Part shown: positions 25,399-34,056 of the stretch, in pieces | Numbering within the stretch: position 1 is the stretch's first letter | Layout: every line of letters starts with the position of its first letter | Assembly: GCA_022801595.1 (NCBI GenBank) | Contig: JAAWSO010000003.1 | Location: 124,001-188,000, forward strand | Reading direction: 5' to 3' | Origin: Clostridiales bacterium | Lineage (GTDB): Bacteria > Bacillota > Clostridia > Oscillospirales > Acutalibacteraceae | DNA length: 64,000 bases | The notes under the pieces: model-generated | Told to the model about the DNA's origin: nothing | The model's input: the letters and a program-made list of their open reading frames with translations, nothing else | Database searches by the model: none | Made by a program: the position numbers and the translations under genes

Positions 25399-26772
25399 AT
25401 GTTAGCAAGCGAAAAAACCATGGAAAAAATTGTGGCTCTTTGCAAGAACAGAGGCTATGTCTATTCTGGCTCTGAGATCTACGGCGGCTTATCCAACACT
25501 TGGGATTACGGGCCGTTGGGCGTGGAATTTAAAAACAACGTAAAACGCGCCTGGATGAAAAAATTCGTTCAGGAATGTCCGTATAACGTAGGCTTGGATT
25601 CCGCTATTTTGATGAATCCTCAGGTTTGGGTGGCGTCCGGCCATGTAGGCGGCTTCTCCGACCCATTGATGGACTGCCGGGAATGCAAAACCCGCCACCG
25701 CGCCGACAAGCTGATTGAGGAAGCAGGCGGCGACGCAAACGGCATGACCTTTGAGCAAATGGCCGATTACATCCGAGAGAACCATGTGGTTTGCCCAGAA
25801 TGTGGTTCCGCCAACTTTACCGACATCCGTCAGTTTAATTTGATGTTCAAAACCTTCCAAGGCGTAACGGAAGATGCAAAAAGTGAGCTTTTCCTGCGCC
25901 CGGAAACCGCCCAGGGTATTTTCGTTAACTTTGCCAACATCCAGCGCACCACCCGCCGCAAAATCCCATTTGGTGTAGCGCAGGTAGGCAAATCCTTCCG
26001 CAATGAGATTACTCCAGGCAACTTTACCTTCCGCATTCGGGAATTTGAGCAGATGGAGCTGGAATTCTTCTGTAAACCAGGCACCGACCTGGATTGGTTC
26101 TACTATTGGAAGGATTATTGCAAAAAGTTCCTGCTGGATCTGGGTCTGACGGAAGAAAACATGCGCCTCCGTGACCACAGCGCGGAAGAGTTGTCCTTCT
26201 ACTCCAAGGCAACCACCGACATTGAATTCCTATTTCCATTTGGCTGGGGCGAGCTGTGGGGCATTGCCGACCGCACGGATTACGATCTAAAACAGCATCA
26301 AACTCATTCCGGCAAAAGCCTGGATTATTTTGATTCGGAAACCAACGAGCGTTATATCCCTTATGTGATTGAGCCATCCCTGGGCGCTGACCGGGTAGCT
26401 TTGGCTTTCCTTTGTGACGCTTATGATGAGGAAGTATTGGATGAAAAGGATACCCGTGTGGTACTGCGCCTGCATCCTGCGCTGGCTCCTTATAAAGCGG
26501 CGGTCCTGCCCCTTTCCAAAAAGCTGAATGACCAGGCACGGGAGGTTTACACCCAACTGGCAAAAGATTTCATGGTGGACTTTGACGACGCCGGCTCAAT
26601 CGGCAAGCGGTACCGCCGGCAGGATGAAATCGGCACTCCGTTCTGCATCACCTACGACTTTGAAAGCGTGGAAGATCAGTGCGTAACCGTTCGGGAACGA
26701 GATTCCATGGAGCAGGAGCGGGTAGCAATCACCGACCTAAAGGCATATATTGCTCAAAAAATCGCTTTCTAG
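25399..26772 (+). CDS. glyS: Glycyl-tRNA synthetase, single-chain class II type
   Basis: About 457 residues, the alpha2 homodimer type rather than the alpha2-beta2 GlyQ/GlyS type. Class II motifs are visible: [53 protein letters not shown] (motif 2) and [14 protein letters not shown] (motif 3). The C-terminal anticodon-binding domain begins near [18 protein letters not shown] zinc-type [12 protein letters not shown]...CPECGSANF insertion is present. ATG 25399 was chosen because GGAGGAG lies just before it; an in-frame ATG at 25372 overlaps the GtrA end region. Confidence 0.97.
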   Translation: MLASEKTMEKIVALCKNRGYVYSGSEIYGGLSNTWDYGPLGVEFKNNVKRAWMKKFVQECPYNVGLDSAILMNPQVWVASGHVGGFSDPLMDCRECKTRHRADKLIEEAGGDANGMTFEQMADYIRENHVVCPECGSANFTDIRQFNLMFKTFQGVTEDAKSELFLRPETAQGIFVNFANIQRTTRRKIPFGVAQVGKSFRNEITPGNFTFRIREFEQMELEFFCKPGTDLDWFYYWKDYCKKFLLDLGLTEENMRLRDHSAEELSFYSKATTDIEFLFPFGWGELWGIADRTDYDLKQHQTHSGKSLDYFDSETNERYIPYVIEPSLGADRVALAFLCDAYDEEVLDEKDTRVVLRLHPALAPYKAAVLPLSKKLNDQAREVYTQLAKDFMVDFDDAGSIGKRYRRQDEIGTPFCITYDFESVEDQCVTVRERDSMEQERVAITDLKAYIAQKIAF

Positions 26773-27139
26773 CTTCGCGAGCCATCATAAAAGATTTCCT
26801 TGCTTGGATACCCTTTCCATTGGAAGGGTATCCAAGGAGAGGCTCCTGAATCCATCATCAAAAATAAAAAAGCGCACGGAAAAATGTTCTCCATGTGCTT
26901 TTTTGCAATTCCTCCGACCCAAAAAGAATTCCCAGATTTTTTTATTTAAATCTCTGTGGTAAGTCGGTTAATTACAATGGTCTTTTGGTGAATCTTATCC
27001 ACAATTCCATTGATTTTAGTCATTGAGACCTTATTCTTATCCAGATACCTTTCTTTAAGAATATAGCGTCTTTTGACTAAAAATATCAAAATTGATCCAA
27101 GGAAAAACCAGAATCTTTTGAAAGATTCTGGTTTTTCCT
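26773..27139. other. Intergenic region: hairpin, terminators and a coding-like leftward remnant
   Basis: A perfect 12-base inverted repeat (TTGGATACCCTT, 26804-26835) without a T run follows glyS, then a terminator at 26866-26904. Read leftward, about 27105-26945 is open for some 53 codons without a start (LGSILIFLVKRRYILKERY ... INRLTTEI, TAA). It looks like a membrane-helix-plus-tail fragment of an unidentified protein. Confidence 0.45.
26866..26904 (+). terminator. Terminator of glyS, CGCACGGA family
   Basis: The stem AAAAGCGCACGGA/TCCATGTGCTTTT is followed by T residues. The same arm sequence recurs at 39459, 51053 and 56583. Confidence 0.88.
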
Positions 27140-27140
27140 T
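27099..27140. terminator. Terminator at the end of the SDR gene
   Basis: A long perfect stem AAAAACCAGAATCTTT/AAAGATTCTGGTTTTT is flanked by A and T runs. It ends at the SDR stop codon. Confidence 0.9.
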
Positions 27141-27883
27141 TATCCTGAAAGGACAAAGCCGCCATTCACGCCGAACACCTGGCCGGTAATAAAATCTGCC
27201 TGATGGGACGCCAAAAACCGTACCATCTGGGCCACATCTCTCGGCGTTCCAAGTACGCCCAAGGGTGTTTCTGCTTTCAGCTCTTCTATCGTTTCTGCAT
27301 CCAGATTCCCATTCATGTCTGTTTCGATGACTCCGGGCGCCACACAGTTGACGGTGATATGAGACGGCCCCAACTCCTTTGCCAATGCTTTGGTCAGGCC
27401 GATCACCCCCGCCTTCGCCGCCGAATAATGTACCTCACAGGACGCTCCAACTTGTCCCCACATAGAGGAAATGTTGATAATTTTTCCTGCCTGTCGCGGA
27501 ATCATATCCTTCAAAGCGCATTGACAAGCATAAAACACCCCGTTTAAATTGATTCCCAGCATGGTATTCCAATCCGCTTCGGTAAGATCGGTAAACAGCT
27601 TTTGTCCAGCGATTCCAGCGTTATTCACCAGCACATCCACCGGCCCCAACATCTGGCGTACTTGGCAGAAAAGGACGTCCACCTGCGCTTTTTGGGAAAT
27701 ATCCGCACCGATTGCCACGGCCTTGTTTCCCCTGCCTTGTGCATTGAGCTGAGCGGCCAGCTCTTCCGCCAACTCTCGATTTTTGTGAAAATGGATTGCA
27801 ACCTGATAGCCTTCTTCAAACAGGCAGGCCGCAATTTCCCGGCCAATTCCCCGGGATGATCCTGTCACGACTGCAACACGCAT
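27140..27883 (-). CDS. Short-chain dehydrogenase/reductase, FabG-like
   Basis: A 247-residue NAD(P)-dependent oxidoreductase of the classical SDR family, closest in wording to 3-oxoacyl-ACP reductases. It has the Rossmann glycine motif TGSSRGIGRE (8-17), NNAGIAG, catalytic Ser in INISSMWG, Tyr-x3-Lys in YSAAKAGVIGLTKALA, and the FabG-like ending DFITGQVFGVNGGFVLSG. It starts 13 bp after rsmE ends and shares its transcript. Lack of a fatty-acid synthesis context leaves the substrate open. Confidence 0.88.
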   Translation of the reverse strand: MRVAVVTGSSRGIGREIAACLFEEGYQVAIHFHKNRELAEELAAQLNAQGRGNKAVAIGADISQKAQVDVLFCQVRQMLGPVDVLVNNAGIAGQKLFTDLTEADWNTMLGINLNGVFYACQCALKDMIPRQAGKIINISSMWGQVGASCEVHYSAAKAGVIGLTKALAKELGPSHITVNCVAPGVIETDMNGNLDAETIEELKAETPLGVLGTPRDVAQMVRFLASHQADFITGQVFGVNGGFVLSG

Positions 27884-27896
27884 CCGATTCCCTCCT

Positions 27897-28619
27897 TTAC
27901 AGATTCCCGCTGGCCAACATCAACGCCGCCAGCGCAGCAATGGAGGCAGTTTCTGTGCGCAGAATCCGCGCTCCCAGGGAGCCGATCCAAGCGCCATGCT
28001 GCTGAGCAAACGCTACTTCTTCCTGGGCAAATCCACCTTCTGGACCAATAAAAATAGATAACTGTTTCTGTCCGGTATCCATCCATTCCCGCAAGCTGGC
28101 GCCGCCGCCCTCATAGAACAAAAGAATTTCTCCATCCTGTTCCGCTTGGAGAATAGCCTTTTGAAAATCGGTCAAGGCCGTAACCTGGGGGATTTTTCCC
28201 CGGCCACACTGTTTGGCCGCTTCTTCGGCAATTTTCTGCCAACGCTCCAACTTTTTATCTGCCGATTTGGCGTCGGGACGGGATACACACCGGTTGGTCA
28301 TCGTAGGAACCAGCCGGACAGCCCCCATTTCTACCACCTTCTGGGCAATAAAATCCATTTTATCCGATTTTGGAAGGCCTTGATACACGGTAACAGCAAG
28401 GCTTGGTTCCCCTCGGCTTTCCTGCGTTTCCTTAACCGCCACCATTACTGTGTCCTCCTGGATTTGGATAATTTCACAGAGGAAATCCGTTCCCTCACCA
28501 TTACACAAAATCAATTCCTCCCCCGGCTGCATGCGCAGGGATTTGGCAATATGCCGGCTATCCGCACCGCCGAGGATCACTGTTTTTCCCGGATTGTCAC
28601 AAATGAAAAATCGAGGCAT
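27897..28619 (-). CDS. rsmE: 16S rRNA (uracil-1498-N3) methyltransferase RsmE
   Basis: About 240 residues. SPOUT-fold methyltransferase acting on 16S rRNA. It has the PUA-like N-terminus (MPRFFICDN...ADSRHIAKSLRMQPGEELILCNGEG) and the knot motifs AQKVVEMGAVRLVPTMTNRCV, FIGPEGGFAQEEV and LGARILRTETASIAAL. I chose ATG 28619, which aligns with the family start and follows AAGGATG. An upstream in-frame ATG at 28673 would add 18 unrelated residues. Confidence 0.95.
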   Translation of the reverse strand: MPRFFICDNPGKTVILGGADSRHIAKSLRMQPGEELILCNGEGTDFLCEIIQIQEDTVMVAVKETQESRGEPSLAVTVYQGLPKSDKMDFIAQKVVEMGAVRLVPTMTNRCVSRPDAKSADKKLERWQKIAEEAAKQCGRGKIPQVTALTDFQKAILQAEQDGEILLFYEGGGASLREWMDTGQKQLSIFIGPEGGFAQEEVAFAQQHGAWIGSLGARILRTETASIAALAALMLASGNL

Positions 28620-28675
28620 GTTTTCCACATCCTTTTCTTTATCTGTGGAATATTCTACCACAACCCTTTCCACAA

Positions 28676-28805
28676 CACAAGACGGCGAGCCGTCTTTTCT
28701 CGCGCGCGGCCGCTCGTCCCTCGCTCTGCTAGATGGGAGTTTGAAACACTAACGTCGCTCTCGGGCTTGTACACTGCCGAAGCTTCCAAAGAGCAAACCG
28801 AAATG
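28676..28805 (-). repeat. Dispersed repeat family A, copy 1
   Basis: On the reverse strand it reads AATGTTTCGG-TTGCTCTTTGGAAGC, then GAGCGACGTTAGTGTTTCAA and CATCTAGCAGAGCGAGGGAC. It aligns over about 110 bases with 39505-39615 and over the core with copies near 29190, 40990 and 51130. It is non-coding, although its frames are often open. Confidence 0.8.
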
Positions 28806-29179
28806 TTTCGTCCGAAAAGAAATCCGGTTTGCCACGCAAATTTGACATCTTTGATGGCAAAAGGATTTCTTCTGTGAGAAAATGGGAACCATTTTCTCTT
28901 ATCTTTCTTCCAAGGTGGTGGGGTGTTGGGACAAAGCCCCAGCTCGTTCTCCGCAGAGAACAAAACCTTTAGCCTTCCCAAAGATCAGGAGGAGGGGCCT
29001 GACATTCCAAGGGAACGTTGGACTGTGGGGAATCTCTTCTCAAGGAGTTCCCCGGCCAGCAAGCTTGCGTTTTGTCCGCGCATGCGCTGGTCTCTCGCTT
29101 AGCCGAGGGAAAATTTCTTCCCTGATGCCGCGCTCAGATTCGTTTCCCTCACTCCCGGACGGCGAGAGCCATCTATTTA

Positions 29180-29262
29180 CTCGCGCAACCGCTCATGCCC
29201 CGCTTTGCTAGACTAGATTAGAATTTGAAACGCTGGCGTTTGCGCTCGATTTTTCACAAGAG
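29180..29262 (-). repeat. Dispersed repeat family A, copy 2
   Basis: The reverse strand has the core GAGCGCAAACGCCAGCGTTT-CAAATTCTAATCTAG-CAAAGCGGGGCATGAGCGG, similar to copy 1. It lies immediately before the pckG terminator. Confidence 0.7.
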
Positions 29263-29293
29263 AAAAGCCAGCCGAAAAAATCCGGCTGGCTTT
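29263..29293 (-). terminator. Terminator of pckG
   Basis: The stem AAAGCCAGCCGG with a short A-rich loop is followed leftward by TTTTCTC. Confidence 0.8.
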
Positions 29294-29310
29294 GTTATGA
29301 CTCCAAACAA

Positions 29311-31080
29311 TTATTTTAGATTTTCTTTCAGGGTTGCCAATTGATTTTTCAGCTCTTCTGGGAGACGGTCCCCGAACTTCTCATAGAATTCCTCAATACC
29401 TGCCGCCTCTTTTGCCCATTTTCCCGGATCCACTTCCAAAATGGTCTTGAGGGTTTCGATGTCGAAATCTTCCAAGCCTTCCAGGTTGATATCTTCTGGG
29501 TTTGGCGTGAAACCAATCGGAGTCTGTACCGCATCCACTTTACCTTCGCAGCGTGCCAGAATCCATTCCAGGACACGCAGGTTATCGCCAAATCCCGGCC
29601 AGATAAACTTGCCATTGTCATCGACACGGAACCAGTTCACATTAAAGATTTTCGGAGCCTTTTCCCCCAGCTTTTCGCCCATTTCGATCCAGTGGCCGAA
29701 GTAATCGCCCATATGATACCCGCAAAACGGCAGCATGGCCATTGGGTCGCGGCGTACCACGCCGACTGCTCCAGTAGCGGCTGCAGTGGTTTCCGAAGCC
29801 ATAATGGAACCGACAAAGACGCCGTTGTTCCAATCCCGGGATTGGTAAACCAGCGGGGTAGTTTGAGCGCGGCGGCCGCCAAAGATAATGGCGGAAATCG
29901 GTACGCCGGCACCATTGTCAAACTGGTCGCTGATACATGGGCAGTTTTTGGCAGGGGCGGTAAAGCGGCTGTTTGGATGAGCGCCCTTTTGATCGGCTGT
30001 TTTGCCGTTCCAGGGGTTGCCCTTCCAATCCACCCCCAGCTCCGGCGGATTCTTATCCAGCCCTTCCCACCATACGGTATTGTCGTTAAGGTTATGTACC
30101 ACATTGGTGAAAATCGTTCCCTTTTGGGTGGTGATCAATGCGTTCGGATTGGACTTCATGTTGGTGCCTGGAGCCACACCGAAAAAGCCATTTTCCGGGT
30201 TGATGGCCCACAGCCTTCCGTCGGGCCCTACATGCATCCAAGCGATGTCATCGCCTACGGTCCAAACCTTATAGCCTTTCGCTTGATAGCCTTCCGGCGG
30301 AATCATCATGGCCAAGTTGGTTTTTCCGCATGCGGATGGGAATGCGGCCGTCACATATTTAATTTCACCCTGCGGGTTCTCGATGCCCAGAATCAGCATA
30401 TGCTCGGCCATCCATCCTTCGTTTTTTCCCAAAAAGGAAGCGATCCGCAGGGCAAAGCATTTTTTGCCCAAAAGCACATTGCCGCCATAGGCCGAGTTGA
30501 CCGAAATGATGGCGTTATCCTCTGGGAAATGGCAGATATACCGTTTTTCCGCGTCTACATTGCAACTAGCATGAAGGCCACGCACCCAATCATCGCTGTC
30601 CTCTGGGAGAACCGCCTCCACAGCCGCGCCTACCCGGGTCATAATGGCCATATTCAGGACCACATAAATGGAATCGGTCAGTTCATAGCCGATTTTTGCA
30701 AATGGAGACCCCACTGGACCCATAGAATATGGAATAACATACATGGTTTTGCCTTGATAGCTGTCCTTAGCAATGCTGTAGAGTAGCTCATACATCTCCT
30801 GGGGATCTTTCCAGTTGTTGGTCGGGCCGGCGTCTTTCTCTTCCCGAGAGCAGATAAAGGTTCTGGCCTCCACTCTAGCCACGTCGTTCTCATGGGTACG
30901 GTGCAGATAGCAGCCCGGCAATTTCTCTTGATTCAGTTTGACCATTTCGCCGGTGTCACAGCTCATTTTCCGCAGTTCTTCCAGTTGTTCCTCAGAACCG
31001 TCGATCCATACCACCTGGTCGGGGGAAACCAACGCTTTCATTTCCTCCAGCCACTTCAATACGCTCTTGTTTTTTGTCAT
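29311..31080 (-). CDS. pckG: Phosphoenolpyruvate carboxykinase (GTP)
   Basis: About 589 residues. It interconverts oxaloacetate + GTP and PEP + CO2 + GDP; in anaerobes it often runs toward oxaloacetate. Hallmarks are the P-loop segment FPSACGKTNLAMM, GDDIAWMHVGPDGRLWAINPE, the GTP-type TWWEGLDKNPP-like region, HPNSRFTAPAKNCP, and FGGRRAQTTPLVYQS. I chose ATG 31080, which follows AAGGTGG and opens TKNKSVLKWLEEM; an upstream in-frame ATG at 31155 would overlap the promoter. It is monocistronic with its own promoter and terminator. Confidence 0.97.
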   Translation of the reverse strand: MTKNKSVLKWLEEMKALVSPDQVVWIDGSEEQLEELRKMSCDTGEMVKLNQEKLPGCYLHRTHENDVARVEARTFICSREEKDAGPTNNWKDPQEMYELLYSIAKDSYQGKTMYVIPYSMGPVGSPFAKIGYELTDSIYVVLNMAIMTRVGAAVEAVLPEDSDDWVRGLHASCNVDAEKRYICHFPEDNAIISVNSAYGGNVLLGKKCFALRIASFLGKNEGWMAEHMLILGIENPQGEIKYVTAAFPSACGKTNLAMMIPPEGYQAKGYKVWTVGDDIAWMHVGPDGRLWAINPENGFFGVAPGTNMKSNPNALITTQKGTIFTNVVHNLNDNTVWWEGLDKNPPELGVDWKGNPWNGKTADQKGAHPNSRFTAPAKNCPCISDQFDNGAGVPISAIIFGGRRAQTTPLVYQSRDWNNGVFVGSIMASETTAAATGAVGVVRRDPMAMLPFCGYHMGDYFGHWIEMGEKLGEKAPKIFNVNWFRVDDNGKFIWPGFGDNLRVLEWILARCEGKVDAVQTPIGFTPNPEDINLEGLEDFDIETLKTILEVDPGKWAKEAAGIEEFYEKFGDRLPEELKNQLATLKENLK

Positions 31081-31143
31081 GATGGTCCACCTTCTAAAAA
31101 ATCTTAATGATATGGTAATTTTTAAAAATTTTTTACCTTTTTC

Positions 31144-31172
31144 ATTATAATACAAATGTAATAAATAATCAA
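31144..31172 (-). promoter_or_regulatory. Promoter of pckG
   Basis: Leftward -35 TTGATT (31172-31167), a 17-base spacer, and -10 TATAAT (31149-31144). Confidence 0.75.
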
Positions 31173-31262
31173 TTGAAATATGGAAAATTTTTTGATTGAT
31201 TTACTATATTTTTTCAAGAGAAAAGAAACAATATCAAAATTTTTCTAACTTCTTTAAACTTA

Positions 31263-31311
31263 AATAAACTTCAATAAGTTTATTGACATTTATTGATATT
31301 TATGGTATCAT
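31263..31311 (+). promoter_or_regulatory. Palindromic operator and consensus promoter pointing into the antisense of the RHH gene
   Basis: A perfect inverted repeat AATAAACTT-CAAT-AAGTTTATT (31263-31284) overlaps the first two bases of -35 TTGACA (31283-31288). A 17-base spacer leads to -10 TATCAT (31306-31311). The promoter points right, where the nearest gene, 31395-31631, is on the other strand; the first rightward gene is the XRE gene at 31736. The palindrome may also act on pckG, 90 bases away. Confidence 0.65.
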
Positions 31312-31318
31312 GACAGTA

Positions 31319-31354
31319 TAAAAAAAATTAGGGACGAAATGGTATTCCGTCCCT
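31319..31354 (-). terminator. Terminator of the RHH gene
   Basis: The stem AGGGACG/CGTCCCT is followed leftward by an eight-T run. Confidence 0.85.
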
Positions 31355-31394
31355 GGTATCTAAGCACTAAAATTGTATATTTTCCCTTATTTTT

Positions 31395-31631
31395 TTAACT
31401 TTTGGTTTTGGAAATGGTTTTGCCTTTCTCAATTACAGGATCAATTTCATTGTGTTGCGTCATTTCAGGCACTTTATATTTTATCAGCAAATCTTTAATC
31501 GCTTCATCTAACAATTTCGTCAGGGGAATTCGCGTATCTATCGAAAGTTTTTTAAAGAGGGCATAAAGTTCTTCGTCTGTGGTAGTTGACCAAGCTTTCC
31601 GATTTCTTAAGGCGCCCTTTTTAGAATTCAT
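31395..31631 (-). CDS. Ribbon-helix-helix domain protein
   Basis: A 78-residue small DNA-binding protein. The segment WSTTTDEELYALFKKLSIDTRIPLTK followed by LLDEAIKDLLIKY fits a ribbon-helix-helix fold (beta strand near 14-19, then two helices). The C-terminal 20 residues are polar and tail-like. ATG follows GAGGTG. A promoter (TTGCAA 31684-31679, 18-base spacer, TATAAT 31660-31655) lies upstream. It is divergent from the XRE gene, so the two may regulate each other. No toxin partner is visible. Confidence 0.8.
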   Translation of the reverse strand: MNSKKGALRNRKAWSTTTDEELYALFKKLSIDTRIPLTKLLDEAIKDLLIKYKVPEMTQHNEIDPVIEKGKTISKTKS

Positions 31632-31654
31632 TCCATCACCTCATTTATCTTATT

Positions 31655-31684
31655 ATTATACCTTTTTTTCCGAAACAATTGCAA
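31655..31684 (-). promoter_or_regulatory. Promoter of the RHH gene
   Basis: Leftward -35 TTGCAA (31684-31679), an 18-base spacer, and -10 TATAAT (31660-31655), within 52-81 bases of the divergent XRE start. Confidence 0.7.
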
Positions 31685-31735
31685 CCCCTTGGCGGGTTTG
31701 TGAGTTTACATATTTTTTAGAAAGGATTCCCTCCC

Positions 31736-31969
31736 ATGACCTCCTTTTCCAATCGGTTGTACCACTTACGCCAGTTTCATCGTATGACGCAGCAGGAAGT
31801 GGCCGATGCTCTTGCTATAAGCCGCTCTACCTATTCTTACTATGAAAGCGGAAAAACACAACCCTCCATCCAAACCGTGGCAAAAATGGCGGCTTTTTTT
31901 CATGTTACTACCGACTATCTCATTCTTGGAAAAATACAACCAATTTATAAAAAAAGACAGAGGCTGTAA
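31736..31969 (+). CDS. XRE-family helix-turn-helix regulator
   Basis: A 77-residue single-domain Cro/CI-type protein. The HTH is clear: RLYHLRQFHRMTQQEVADAL, then ISRSTYSYYESGKTQPSIQTVAKMAAFF and the typical VTTDYLILG ending. ATG 31736 follows AAAGGA. Its targets are unknown; the divergent RHH gene and its own promoter are the nearest candidates. Confidence 0.9.
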   Translation: MTSFSNRLYHLRQFHRMTQQEVADALAISRSTYSYYESGKTQPSIQTVAKMAAFFHVTTDYLILGKIQPIYKKRQRL

Positions 31970-31989
31970 AACTTCCTCTGTCTTTTTTT
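31949..31989. terminator. Bidirectional terminator between XRE gene and tsaD
   Basis: The stem AAAAGACAGAGG/CCTCTGTCTTTT is flanked by A and T runs. Confidence 0.9.
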
Positions 31990-32018
31990 ATTTCTCGCTT
32001 TCGGTTCAAACCGCTCAA

Positions 32019-33047
32019 TCAATTCCCTGAAGCTGCGCGGTCAAAGCTAACCGACATCGCAGCACAGGCGTTCAGATCCATGCCGGCAGTATGGCCTGCC
32101 TGATATTCATAGTAGCCCTGAGCGCCTACCATAGCCGCATTATCCCCGCACAGGTTCAGTTCCGGCACATACAGCGACCAGCCATGCTGCTCACATTCCT
32201 GCGCAAACCGGCGGCGCAGCAAAGAATTTGCCGACACCCCTCCAGCAACCACCAGCTTTTTGTGGCCGGTATCCTCCATGGCGCGGATCACCCGCTCTGT
32301 CAGACAGTCTATCACTGCCTGCCGGAACGATGCGGACAAGTCCGCCACCGACAATGCATCCCCTTTTTGGCTGGCGTTGTGAATCAAATTAATCACAGCG
32401 GTTTTCAGGCCAGAAAAGCTGAAATCATATGGGCAGCCGTCCACCTTAGGATGAGGCAATACAAACTGACTAGGGTCCCCTTTCTCGGCAATTTTGTCCA
32501 AATGTACGCCGCCAGGATAGGGCATACCCATGGCCCGGGCCGCCTTATCAAAGGCTTCCCCTGCTGCGTCGTCCCGGGTATGGCCCAGAATGCTCAGCTT
32601 GGTGTAATCCTCCACCTGGATCAAATGGGTGTGGCCGCCGGATACCACCAGGCACAAAAACGGCGGCTTCAAATCCGGGGTGGTGATGTAATTGGAAGCG
32701 ATGTGCGCCCGCAAATGGTGAACGGGAATTAAGGGCAGGCCTGTGGACAGCGCCAGCCCTTTGGCGAAATTCACCCCAACCAACAGGGCGCCGATCAATC
32801 CAGGGGCATAAGTCACGGCAATCCCATCCAGGTCTTGCAGGACACATCCAGCCTGTTCCAAAGCCTGTCGCGTCACCTGCACAATGGCCTCGCTGTGACG
32901 GCGGGACGCGATTTCCGGCACCACGCCCCCATATTTTTTATGTTCCTCAATCTGCGACGCAATCACGGAGGACAGCACGATCCGTCCATCCTCTACCACG
33001 GCCGCCGCCGTCTCGTCGCAGGAACTTTCAATGGCTAAGAGTCTCAT
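32019..33047 (-). CDS. tsaD: tRNA N6-threonylcarbamoyladenosine transferase TsaD
   Basis: 342 residues. It transfers the threonylcarbamoyl group to A37 of ANN-decoding tRNAs, working with TsaB/TsaE. ASKHA-fold motifs are clear: AIESSCDETAAAVV at the start, the iron-binding H-x3-H in PVHHLRAHIASN, VSGGHTHLIQV, DDAAGEAFDKAAR and VVAGGVSANSLLR. It is full length. Its start overlaps the rimI end by 4 bp. Confidence 0.98.
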   Translation of the reverse strand: MRLLAIESSCDETAAAVVEDGRIVLSSVIASQIEEHKKYGGVVPEIASRRHSEAIVQVTRQALEQAGCVLQDLDGIAVTYAPGLIGALLVGVNFAKGLALSTGLPLIPVHHLRAHIASNYITTPDLKPPFLCLVVSGGHTHLIQVEDYTKLSILGHTRDDAAGEAFDKAARAMGMPYPGGVHLDKIAEKGDPSQFVLPHPKVDGCPYDFSFSGLKTAVINLIHNASQKGDALSVADLSASFRQAVIDCLTERVIRAMEDTGHKKLVVAGGVSANSLLRRRFAQECEQHGWSLYVPELNLCGDNAAMVGAQGYYEYQAGHTAGMDLNACAAMSVSFDRAASGN

Positions 33048-33514
33048 GATTCCTGCCCCCCGTTTTCTTTGGAAAGATATTTTGTCATAATGACTGCGTC
33101 CTCTGTGGGCATGATATAAAAATCCCGGCGTACGCCCATCACCTCAAACCCCAAACTATAGTACAAATCCATAGCCTCCCGATTGGAAGCCCGTACCTCC
33201 AGGGTAATGAACTGGGCGTTTAACTCTTCCCCAGCCGTAACCAGCCTCTCCATCAGTTGGCGGCCAATGCCCTGCCGCCGGAACTTGGGAAACACCGCCA
33301 CATTGTTGACGTAACATTCGCCCGCTACACCGTGCATCCCGGCGTAACCGGCAACTTCGCCGTCCACCTGCGCCACATAGACGTGAGCTAGGGGATTTTC
33401 CAATTCCCGGCGCAAACTAGCCTCCGACCAAGGCTCGGAAAAACAGAGGATTTCCAAGTGAACCAAAGCTGGAATGTGGGATTCCTGAAGCGGTACCAGC
33501 CTAACCGAATGCAT
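33044..33514 (-). CDS. rimI: RimI-type ribosomal protein N-acetyltransferase
   Basis: 156-residue GNAT acetyltransferase. Acetyl-CoA binding loop RRQGIGRQLMERL lies near 80-92, preceded by VNNVAVFPKF and followed by LEVRASNREAMDLYYSLGFEVMGVRRDFY. Known RimI proteins acetylate the N-terminus of ribosomal protein S18. It sits between the phosphatase gene and tsaD with overlapping ends, a frequent rimI-tsaD arrangement. Confidence 0.94.
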   Translation of the reverse strand: MHSVRLVPLQESHIPALVHLEILCFSEPWSEASLRRELENPLAHVYVAQVDGEVAGYAGMHGVAGECYVNNVAVFPKFRRQGIGRQLMERLVTAGEELNAQFITLEVRASNREAMDLYYSLGFEVMGVRRDFYIMPTEDAVIMTKYLSKENGGQES

Positions 33515-33972
33515 TACTTTTTCAGCTTTTCAAAAACTTCAGTGGCGTCGTTGAATACAAATTGCTCCAAATCCACCAAAGCCTTCTGAATGTCGTCGCG
33601 GCACTGCCGGAATGCTTCCAAATCCTTGCCATAAGGGTCTGATATACCGTTACCCAGCAGATAAACCTGTCCTTTCGCCATACCAGCTTCCACGAGAATT
33701 TTCTGATGGGTTTCCTCCATAACCACAAACAAATGGGTATGCACCATATCGATACCCCGCAGACGGTGGGCCACATGGCCTGCAATGTCCACGCCGATTT
33801 CCTTACACGCCTCTACGGCATTGGCGCTGACCGGCTGGCCTTCCGCCGCGCCCAAGCCGGCGCTGCGGCATTGGATGTCCCCACGGCCCGCTTCCAGCAT
33901 CCGCTGATAGAAAATCGCAGCAGCCATCGGGCTTCTACAGGTATTGCCCGTACAAACAAAGGTTATGTTCAT
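33514..33972 (-). CDS. Low-molecular-weight protein tyrosine/arginine phosphatase
   Basis: 152 residues. The P-loop CTGNTCRSP (7-15) and the general-acid SDPYGKD (about 118-124) define the LMW-PTP fold. The Thr in the P-loop (CTGNTCR) resembles YwlE-type arginine phosphatases more than classical tyrosine phosphatases, but I cannot settle the substrate. The ATG at 33972 follows AAGGAGA. It overlaps rimI by one base, making ptp-rimI-tsaD one transcript. Confidence 0.92.
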   Translation of the reverse strand: MNITFVCTGNTCRSPMAAAIFYQRMLEAGRGDIQCRSAGLGAAEGQPVSANAVEACKEIGVDIAGHVAHRLRGIDMVHTHLFVVMEETHQKILVEAGMAKGQVYLLGNGISDPYGKDLEAFRQCRDDIQKALVDLEQFVFNDATEVFEKLKK

Positions 33973-34056
33973 GATTGATTTCTCCTTTAATAATGTTCTC
34001 TCTTAAAAGAATGCCATGATTCAACAAAAAATACAAGGGGATAACAAAAAATTTTC

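Larger units (their letters stand above)
28620..29310. other. Long gene-free stretch holding two copies of repeat family A
   Basis: No gene is seen in 690 bases. Repeat copies lie at about 28676-28800 and 29180-29262 (both leftward). Between them is GC-rich sequence with short hairpins, including the GGGGT...GCCCC block near 28917-28943. The pckG terminator is at 29263-29293. Confidence 0.6.

Noticed and set aside
29341..30786. Long open frame of 481 codons on the plus strand
   Set aside because: It lies entirely antisense to pckG, has no ribosome site and no family resemblance. Such frames arise from the codon bias of the real gene.
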